Positions 1-4,101 of a stretch of DNA of 5,660 nt are shown here, one piece after another. The position numbers were made by a program, and so were the translations under genes. The stretch is taken from contig RECT01000356.1 of NCBI GenBank assembly GCA_007693875.1, forward strand, positions 1 to 5,660, in the 5' to 3' direction. A model generated the notes under the pieces. That model did no database searches and was not told the origin of the DNA. It saw only the letters and a program-made list of their open reading frames with translations. This DNA comes from Spirulina sp. DLM2.Bin59 (GTDB lineage: Bacteria > Cyanobacteriota > Cyanobacteriia > Cyanobacteriales > Spirulinaceae). Each line of letters starts with the position of its first letter. Within the stretch, counting starts at the first letter, position 1.

Positions 1-209
1 GTATCACCGTAGAAGCCGAGGCTGGTGAACCCATGTTAGCGGTGGCTGCCCGGGCCGGCATTACGATTCCCACGGGCTGTTTAATGGGGTCTTGCCATGC
101 CTGCGAAGTAGAATTAGCAGATGGCACACCCATTTGTGCCTGTATTTCCGCCATTCCTGCCGGTCAACCGGTGGTGAAGATCAATCTCTATACAGATCCT
201 CTATGGTAG
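1..209 (+). CDS. 2Fe-2S ferredoxin-like protein, C-terminal part
   Basis: This is the 3' part of a gene that begins before the window. Reading from base 3 gives 68 residues and a TAG at 207-209. The visible part has the plant-type 2Fe-2S loop: C26, C31 and C34 in a C-x4-C-x2-C arrangement (GCLMGSCHAC), then a C-A-C pair (C45, C47), one of which must be the fourth cluster ligand. The spacing from the third to the fourth cysteine is 10 or 12 residues, much shorter than the roughly 29 of photosynthetic PetF, so this is not the main photosystem I ferredoxin. It resembles the short, about 75-residue 2Fe-2S proteins common in cyanobacteria (family knowledge). By alignment with the LTCVAYP part of PetF, C47 (CACISAIP) is the likelier ligand. 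The likely role is as a cytoplasmic electron carrier or cluster holder; the partner is unknown. The start is outside the window. Confidence 0.88.
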   Translation, partial: ITVEAEAGEPMLAVAARAGITIPTGCLMGSCHACEVELADGTPICACISAIPAGQPVVKINLYTDPLW

Positions 210-254
210 GGGTGATTTGTCCGTGGTTTTCTCGATGGGGCTGCGGTGATTTTT

Positions 255-284
255 TTGATCTTGATTTGATCTTTATTAGATCAA
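255..284. repeat. TTGATCT direct and inverted repeat cluster
   Basis: TTGATCT occurs at 255-261 and again at 266-272, and its reverse complement AGATCAA is at 278-284. The second and third copies form a perfect 7-bp stem with a 5-base loop (TTATT). A related GATCAA lies at 313-318. The site could be a regulator-binding cluster or a weak hairpin behind the ferredoxin-like gene. No U-run follows, so it is not a classical intrinsic terminator. Confidence 0.45.
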
Positions 285-343
285 TGTGGCAGTAAAACCG
301 TCAAAGGTAATGGATCAATAAATAGATTTCTAGATCGAGAAGC

Positions 344-355
344 TATTTTAAAATA
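344..355 (+). promoter_or_regulatory. 12-bp palindrome containing a candidate -10 box
   Basis: TATTTTAAAATA is a perfect 12-bp palindrome. It contains TAAAAT (349-354), a five-of-six match to the sigma-70 -10 consensus, which would start transcription near 361 and give the beta-barrel gene a leader of about 150 bases. The -35 position is poor: TTTCTA at 327-332 matches only three of six. This would be a -35-independent promoter if real. Confidence 0.3.
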
Positions 356-372
356 CTGTGCAATTGAGAGAT

Positions 373-411
373 TTACCGGTAATTTGTACCAGTTCTAAAA
401 GTGGCCGGTAA
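373..411. promoter_or_regulatory. TTACCGGTAA palindrome with a second CCGGTAA half-site
   Basis: TTACCGGTAA at 373-382 is a perfect 10-bp palindrome, and its right half CCGGTAA recurs at 405-411, so the two CCGGTAA copies start 29 bp apart. This is the form of an operator with a partial second site. It lies about 100-140 bp before the beta-barrel gene. The binding protein is unknown, and the assignment rests on symmetry only. Confidence 0.3.
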
Positions 412-462
412 AAGAGCGATGTTAGGAACCTTCCCTTGGCCTACTGGTCATTGTAGCTATCT

Positions 463-480
463 CGAATCCATCAGGATTTG
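463..480 (+). other. Stem-loop in the leader of the beta-barrel gene
   Basis: CGAATCC (463-469) pairs with GGATTTG (474-480) across a 4-base ATCA loop, giving seven pairs including one G-U. It ends 34 bases before the start codon, upstream of the GGAG ribosome-binding site at 502-505. It could stabilise the mRNA 5' end or be a small-RNA or protein target. This is an inference from pairing alone. Confidence 0.35.
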
Positions 481-501
481 AAGATTAAGCCCAACTGATC
501 T

Positions 502-505
502 GGAG
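502..505 (+). promoter_or_regulatory. Ribosome-binding site of the beta-barrel gene
   Basis: GGAG lies nine bases before ATG 515 and decides that start. It sits within TGGA-GA-TCCA (501-510), a small inverted repeat whose two-base centre is too tight for a stable hairpin. Confidence 0.55.
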
Positions 506-514
506 ATCCAACCC

Positions 515-1039
515 ATGAAAAACATCCTCTTCCACTCCACCGCTTTGCTTGTTGCTGTCACCTCTGTTCTCTTCTCAAGCAACCCGGCCCAAGCCCAATC
601 TACACAACGGGGTACAGATGCCGCCTATATTGGCGCAGGGGTATCGGCTAACGTCACCAACGGCGGCCAAGATGGCGATGCCGCTAACTTAGGTGGGAAC
701 ATTCAAGGTCGCTACCAAATTGAAAACACACCGGTTTCTCTCCGGGGCGCTATCTTGTTTGGCAAAGAAACCACCGCGATCATGCCCATGGTTTCCTATG
801 ATCTCGGCATTGCCAACAACACCAACCTCTATCTGGGTGCTGGCTACTCCTTTGTTGAATCCCAAGGCCAACCCAGTCCCCTGGGCAATCGCAATGCCGC
901 CGTTATTACCCTCGGTGCAGAATCCGCCATTGGTGACAACTTCATGGTCTACACCGATGGTAAATGGGGCATCAATGCTTACCAAGATAGCAAGGCTGAT
1001 GCCCTGAGTTTCCAAGCAGGGATTGGTTATCGTTTCTAA
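515..1039 (+). CDS. Outer-membrane beta-barrel protein with signal peptide
   Basis: A 174-residue secreted protein. Residues 1-27 are a typical Sec signal peptide: Lys2, a hydrophobic core LLVAVTSVLF, and a cleavage site AQA|Q after residue 27. The mature part has no hydrophobic helix but shows eight amphipathic stretches at about 36-47, 58-70, 74-83, 87-100, 103-115, 127-140, 143-154 and 163-174, rich in alternating Gly, Ala and aromatic residues. It ends in GIGYRF, with the terminal Phe that the BAM assembly machinery recognises. The predicted form is an eight-strand barrel in the outer membrane, similar in size and shape to OmpA/OmpX/Opacity-type barrels. Whether it is a pore, adhesin or structural protein cannot be told. 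ATG 515 is supported by GGAG at 502-505, nine bases upstream. A strong terminator follows, so it is probably transcribed alone. Confidence 0.85.
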   Translation: MKNILFHSTALLVAVTSVLFSSNPAQAQSTQRGTDAAYIGAGVSANVTNGGQDGDAANLGGNIQGRYQIENTPVSLRGAILFGKETTAIMPMVSYDLGIANNTNLYLGAGYSFVESQGQPSPLGNRNAAVITLGAESAIGDNFMVYTDGKWGINAYQDSKADALSFQAGIGYRF

Positions 1040-1073
1040 CCCTCACCTCACTTATTCTCTTCCTTTAACACCT

Positions 1074-1098
1074 ACCGGGCAATGCCCGGTTTTTTTTT
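1074..1098 (+). terminator. Rho-independent terminator of the beta-barrel gene
   Basis: ACCGGGC (1074-1080) and GCCCGGT (1084-1090) form a perfect 7-bp GC-rich stem with a 3-base AAT loop, followed at once by eight T (1091-1098). It begins 34 bases after the stop codon. The mirror side has no T-run on the other strand, so it acts only in the + direction. It separates the beta-barrel transcript from malQ. Confidence 0.93.
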
Positions 1099-1292
1099 GC
1101 TCAATGACAATGAGCTTTGCATTGCTGCGGATGTGCAATCAATAGATACGGTGGAGCATACCGGAACTTCGCTCCGATCCATAATGCTTAGGGAGATTAG
1201 ACCGATTAGGTGTGGTACCATTCTTAGTCTAAGTCCGACCATTGATCTAAGCATCCTCACGCCTTGAGGCTGAGGAGCGTCGGATTGAGCAA
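1097..1292. other. Non-coding block framed by 9-bp inverted repeats: possible structured RNA or MITE-like element
   Basis: TTGCTCAAT (1097-1105) and ATTGAGCAA (1284-1292) are perfect reverse complements. Inside, in mutually compatible nested order, are TTGCA/TGCAA (1117-1121/1134-1138), GGAGC/GCTCC (1153-1157/1171-1175), ATGCTTAG/CTAAGCAT (1184-1191/1247-1254) enclosing TTAGAC/GTCTAA (1197-1202/1227-1232), and CCTCA/TGAGG (1255-1259/1271-1275) capped by GCC-TTGA-GGC. There is also a TGGTACCA palindrome (1213-1220) and GATTAG twice (1195-1200, 1204-1209). No protein is credible. The block could be a folded malQ leader, a separate small RNA, or a remnant of a non-autonomous element; no clear target-site duplication flanks it. 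The individual stems are short enough that some will be chance. Confidence 0.35.
1254..1276 (+). other. Hairpin 43 bases before malQ
   Basis: TCCTCA (1254-1259) pairs with TGAGGA (1271-1276); with C1260 bulged, GCC (1261-1263) pairs with GGC (1268-1270) around a TTGA loop, giving a nine-pair stem. No T-run follows, so it is not an intrinsic terminator. It ends 42 bases before the malQ start and is the most stable single local hairpin between the terminator and malQ. Confidence 0.4.
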
Positions 1293-1318
1293 TAAACACC
1301 TCATGAATTGATGGCCCC

Positions 1319-2809
1319 ATGGCATTCCCTCGCGCTAGCGGCATTTTATTGCACCCCACCTCGTTGCCCGGCCCCCATGGCATTGGGGATTTAGGTCAAG
1401 CGGCCTATGATTTTATTGATTTTCTCGTCGCCAGCGGTCAGAAACTTTGGCAGATTCTCCCCCTCGGCCCCACGGGCTACGAGCATTCCCCCTACACGAT
1501 GAACTACAGTGCCTTTGCGGGGAATCCTTTGATGATCAGCCTCGATCGCCTCGTCCAAGCGGGATTACTCAACGGGGAAGAGTTAGAACCCTTGGGGGAT
1601 GTGGATCCGGAGCGGGTTGATTTTGACCGGGCGATCGCCCATAAAACCCGCTATCTAGAGCAGGCCTATCAGCGATTTTCCCCCAGCCCAGCCTTTGAGC
1701 AGTTTTGTCAGGAGCAGGCTTGGTGGCTGGCGGATTATGTCCTGTTTATTGCCCTCCATGAACAGCATCCCGGCCAGATGTGGTACGAATGGGAGCCGGC
1801 CTTAGCCCGACGGGAACCGGCAGCCCTCGCCGCGAAAAAAGCAGAGTTAGGCGACCGCATCACCTACCATCAATTTCTCCAATTCCAATTTTTTGAGCAG
1901 TGGCGCAGCCTCCGCACCTATGCCAACGATCGCGGCATTGAAATTATTGGCGATGTTTCCATCTATGTCTGTGAACATAGTGCCGATGTGTGGGCCAATC
2001 AAGAAATTTTCAAACTAGACCCCCAAACCCTCAAACCCACCTACCGCGCTGGTGTGCCGCCGGACTATTTCAGCGCCACGGGGCAACTGTGGGGCAATCC
2101 TGTCTATGACTGGGAAAAAATGGAGGAACGGGATTTTGCTTGGTGGGTGGATCGCTTCCGAGCCACATTGCTTTACGTTGACCTCGTGCGCATTGACCAT
2201 TTCCGGGGATTTGAAGCCTATTGGCAAGTGCCGGGCCAGGATACCACGGCCCTCAATGGCGAATGGATTCCCGCACCAGGGGAGGCATTTTTCCAAACCT
2301 TGGGCCATCGCTTGGGCCATTTACCGGTGATGGCGGAGGATTTGGGGATTATTACCCCCGAAGTGGAGGCCCTGCGCGATCGCTTTGATTTTCCCGGCAT
2401 GAAGATTCTCCAATTTGCCTTTGGGGATGATGCCCGTAACCCCTATCTCCCCCACAACTACAACCGTAACTGTGTGGTTTATCCCGGCACCCACGATAAC
2501 AACACGACCCTCGGCTGGTGGCCGGAGGCCACGGCAACAGAACGGCAAAATCTGGCCCGTTATTTGGGCTATGGGGATCCTGAAAAGTTGGAAGCAGTGA
2601 ATTGGCGTTTAATGGAAATGGCCCTGGCTTCAGTGGCTAATCAGGCAATTCTCTCCCTTCAGGATTTGCTGGATCTAGATGGCCGGGGCCGAATGAATGA
2701 TCCCAGCGTTAATGCGGGGAATTGGCGATGGCGGTATCGCAGCAGTGAACAGTTGACGGAAGATTTAGCCGCCCGCCTCCGGGAACTAACCCAACGGTAT
2801 AACCGCTAG
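1319..2809 (+). CDS. malQ: 4-alpha-glucanotransferase (amylomaltase, GH77)
   Basis: A 496-residue cytoplasmic enzyme, the usual length for the short bacterial and plant-plastid GH77 type. It transfers alpha-1,4-glucan segments between malto-oligosaccharides, releasing glucose (disproportionation), and so recycles short chains from glycogen breakdown. The N-terminus RASGILLHPTSLPG...GIGDLG is the family signature. Catalytic residues are all present: nucleophile Asp293 in RIDHFRG, acid/base Glu340 in AEDLG, and the transition-state Asp393 in GTHDNNT. FSATGQLWGNPVY (about 251-263) and GNWRWR (468-473) are also typical. ATG 1319 has no clear Shine-Dalgarno site. An in-frame TGA at 1304-1306 excludes a longer form, and the ATGs at 1303 and 1311 are out of frame. 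The gene stands alone, with no glycogen gene beside it. Its stop codon overlaps that of the convergent kinase. Confidence 0.97.
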   Translation: MAFPRASGILLHPTSLPGPHGIGDLGQAAYDFIDFLVASGQKLWQILPLGPTGYEHSPYTMNYSAFAGNPLMISLDRLVQAGLLNGEELEPLGDVDPERVDFDRAIAHKTRYLEQAYQRFSPSPAFEQFCQEQAWWLADYVLFIALHEQHPGQMWYEWEPALARREPAALAAKKAELGDRITYHQFLQFQFFEQWRSLRTYANDRGIEIIGDVSIYVCEHSADVWANQEIFKLDPQTLKPTYRAGVPPDYFSATGQLWGNPVYDWEKMEERDFAWWVDRFRATLLYVDLVRIDHFRGFEAYWQVPGQDTTALNGEWIPAPGEAFFQTLGHRLGHLPVMAEDLGIITPEVEALRDRFDFPGMKILQFAFGDDARNPYLPHNYNRNCVVYPGTHDNNTTLGWWPEATATERQNLARYLGYGDPEKLEAVNWRLMEMALASVANQAILSLQDLLDLDGRGRMNDPSVNAGNWRWRYRSSEQLTEDLAARLRELTQRYNR

Positions 2810-3840
2810 GCGGGCAAATGACGGGGGACGGTGACGGTGAAGCAACTCCCGACCCCCGGATTGGATTTAAACTCAATCTCACCGCCGAGGAGTTCCACAC
2901 ATTTACGGGCGATCGCCAATCCCAACCCCGTCCCCGGAATCGTCCCCACATTCCCAGCCCGGTGGAAACAGTCGAATAGATGGGGCCAATCCTCTGGGGG
3001 GATGCCAATGCCGTGATCGGCAATGGTAAACAGGCCCTGATCAGGGGTGAGGGTGGCAGTGAACTGCACCGCCTGATCAGGGGGAGAGTATTTCAGGGCA
3101 TTGGTGAGGAGATGGGTGAAAATTTGCTGGAGGAGGATGGGATCAAGATGGGCTTCCACCGCCGTCCCTTGGGGATGAAAGTGAATGCGCACCCCGTCCT
3201 CTGGATGAAGAATTGCCAACTCATCAATACTCTGGCGGCAGATTTGGATGAGGTTCACGGGTTGGGCGATCGCCACCATTTCCCCCGCTTCCGCCTGACT
3301 CACCCACAACACCTCATTAATCAACTTATTCATATGTTGGGTGGCGCGGCAAATCTGCTGAAAACAGTTCTGACGTTGTTTCTGGTTGAGGCGGGAATAT
3401 TGGTGAGCGAGGGATTCCGCCGCCAGGGAAATCACCGTTAAAGGGGTGCGATACTCATGGGAAATCGTGCGAATCATCCGGGATTTGAGTTCGCTCAGTT
3501 CTTTTTCCTTATTGAGCGCCCCATCGTGATCATCCTGGCCTTGCCCTCGCTCGATTGTCCAGAGGGTGCGGAGGGTCTCGACGGACTGCACCCCTTGGTG
3601 GACGACTGTTTGAGCACAACGGACTTGACAATCTAAACTGTATTCCGCGATGGCGGCTTCGAGGCGTTGATCAAACTGGGCTTGTAGGGTAGCCAATTCT
3701 GCCTGTACCTGGGCCAGTTGAGCGGCCAACTGTTGGGAAAGTACCTGCTGTTCCTTCAGCTTGGTTTGAATATCCGTCAGTTCACTCTGGGATATAGTGG
3801 CGGGAGAAGAATTAGGGATGGAGGGATTTAGATCTACCAA
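2806..3840 (-). CDS. Soluble sensor histidine kinase
   Basis: A 344-residue two-component histidine kinase without transmembrane segments, so cytoplasmic. Order: Ser/Pro-rich N-terminus (1-18); Gln-rich coiled coil (about 20-66); a short linker with C71 and C75; a second helix (NKEKELSELKSRM, about 110-122) leading into the HisKA domain with phospho-acceptor His128 in ISHEYRTPLT; then the HATPase_c domain with the N box (Asn247 in TNALKYSP), G1 box DHGIGIP (275-281), F box LFDCFHR (288-294) and G2 box GTGLGLAI (303-310). G1 has His where Asn is usual; the ATP-contacting Asp275 is kept, so activity is expected. No PAS, GAF or receiver domain is recognisable, so the signal is unknown; the coiled coil may carry partner binding. 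The start codon is TTG (3840-3838), with AGGG seven bases upstream and an in-frame TAG four codons upstream. No response regulator adjoins it. Confidence 0.93.
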   Translation of the reverse strand: MVDLNPSIPNSSPATISQSELTDIQTKLKEQQVLSQQLAAQLAQVQAELATLQAQFDQRLEAAIAEYSLDCQVRCAQTVVHQGVQSVETLRTLWTIERGQGQDDHDGALNKEKELSELKSRMIRTISHEYRTPLTVISLAAESLAHQYSRLNQKQRQNCFQQICRATQHMNKLINEVLWVSQAEAGEMVAIAQPVNLIQICRQSIDELAILHPEDGVRIHFHPQGTAVEAHLDPILLQQIFTHLLTNALKYSPPDQAVQFTATLTPDQGLFTIADHGIGIPPEDWPHLFDCFHRAGNVGTIPGTGLGLAIARKCVELLGGEIEFKSNPGVGSCFTVTVPRHLPA

Positions 3841-3934
3841 AGCGCGACCCTAAGCGGTGCAATCCGATATACGACAGGGAGGGGCTGCGGGGACGACGGC
3901 AACGGTCAGGATCACAACCCGATGGATAGAAAGT

Positions 3935-3962
3935 ATTGTAAATTACAGTTGCCAAATGTTAA
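3935..3962 (-). promoter_or_regulatory. Predicted sigma-70 promoter of the histidine kinase
   Basis: Read on the minus strand, TTAACA (3962-3957) is a five-of-six match to the -35 box, and TACAAT (3940-3935) is a five-of-six match to the -10 box, with a 16-bp spacer. Transcription would begin near 3928 and give a leader of about 88 bases before the TTG start. The -10 box overlaps the inverted repeat TGTAA-A-TTACA at 3937-3947, a possible operator. Confidence 0.55.
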
Positions 3963-3976
3963 AGAAATTTAATAAT
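3949..3976 (+). promoter_or_regulatory. Predicted sigma-70 promoter of pepA
   Basis: TTGCCA (3949-3954, five of six to the -35 consensus) is followed after 16 bp by AATAAT (3971-3976, five of six to the -10 consensus, lacking the first T). Transcription would begin near 3983, inside the first 14-bp repeat, and give a leader of about 119 bases. Its -35 box lies in the spacer of the kinase promoter. Confidence 0.4.
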
Positions 3977-3977
3977 T

Positions 3978-4005
3978 TGATCCGAATCGGGTGATCCGCA
4001 TCGGG
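3978..4005. repeat. Two abutting 14-bp repeats, TGATCCGMATCGGG
   Basis: TGATCCGAATCGGG (3978-3991) is followed directly by TGATCCGCATCGGG (3992-4005), 13 of 14 bases the same. Each unit has an internal CCG-N3-CGG dyad. The period of 14 bp is not a whole number of helical turns. The pair sits at and just after the predicted pepA transcription start, a place suited to a repressor site. The binding protein is unknown. Confidence 0.6.
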
Positions 4006-4046
4006 AAGAACAAATCCCGGCCCCCTTAAAATGCGATCGCCCGCGC

Positions 4047-4093
4047 CTCTGGTGGAAAATTTGCTCCACAATAGGGAACGGTAAACACCAGAG
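4047..4093 (+). promoter_or_regulatory. 8-bp inverted repeat ending just before the pepA start
   Basis: CTCTGGTG (4047-4054) and CACCAGAG (4086-4093) are perfect reverse complements with a 31-base loop. The 3' arm ends eight bases before ATG 4102 and covers the only purine-rich word (AGAG, 4090-4093) at ribosome-binding distance. A second pairing, GTGGA/TCCAC (4052-4056/4065-4069), uses some of the same bases and would exclude the first. A translational switch is possible but unproven; an 8-bp repeat in a gap this size can arise by chance. Confidence 0.3.
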
Positions 4094-4101
4094 TCCAAAC
4101 G

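Larger units (their letters stand above)
210..514. other. 305-bp intergenic region with several palindromes
   Basis: No credible gene lies here. The region is more A+T-rich than its surroundings and has many GATC-containing words. It should hold the promoter and leader of the beta-barrel gene at 515. Individual palindromes are listed separately. A T7 run at 250-256 follows the ferredoxin-like gene but has no convincing GC-rich stem before it, so I do not call a terminator there. Confidence 0.7.
3841..4101. other. Divergent control region between the kinase and pepA
   Basis: This 261-bp gap holds back-to-back promoter candidates for the kinase (-) and pepA (+), a TGTAA-A-TTACA inverted repeat (3937-3947), two abutting 14-bp repeats (3978-4005), a small CGGGA/TCCCG stem (4002-4006/4015-4019), one HIP1 site (4033-4040) and an 8-bp inverted repeat next to the pepA start. 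The stretch 3841-3930, next to the kinase, shows nothing further apart from the AGGG used by the kinase start. Confidence 0.7.

Noticed and set aside
215..256. Intrinsic terminator of the ferredoxin-like gene at the T7 run
   Set aside because: No stable GC-rich stem lies directly before the T-run.
92..295. 67-residue open frame over the end of the ferredoxin-like gene
   Set aside because: It is in another frame from the conserved ferredoxin-like sequence, has no ribosome-binding site, and its product has no family features.
379..389. Possible NtcA site in GTAATTTGTAC-like sequence
   Set aside because: The gap between GTA and TAC is 5 bases, not the 8 that NtcA needs.
689..1015. Open frames opposite or out of frame with the beta-barrel gene (108 and 104 residues)
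   Set aside because: The true frame has a signal peptide, barrel strands and a terminal Phe. These are shadows.
1303..1321. Leader mini-ORF ATG-AAT-TGA and an out-of-frame ATG at 1311 before malQ
   Set aside because: Both are too short or out of frame with no ribosome-binding site. They only help to fix 1319 as the malQ start.
1072..1383. Open frames on both strands across the terminator and the block before malQ
   Set aside because: They run through the terminator hairpin and T-run, lack ribosome-binding sites, and the minus-strand one overlaps the start of malQ.
2980..3441. 153-residue plus-strand frame opposite the kinase
   Set aside because: It is antisense to the conserved HisKA and HATPase_c motifs, so it is best explained as a by-product of the kinase codons.
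3935..3952. Possible RpaB HLR1 site on the minus strand
   Set aside because: Only one half-site (TTTACAAT) fits. The neighbouring bases do not give the second TTACA-type repeat at the required spacing.
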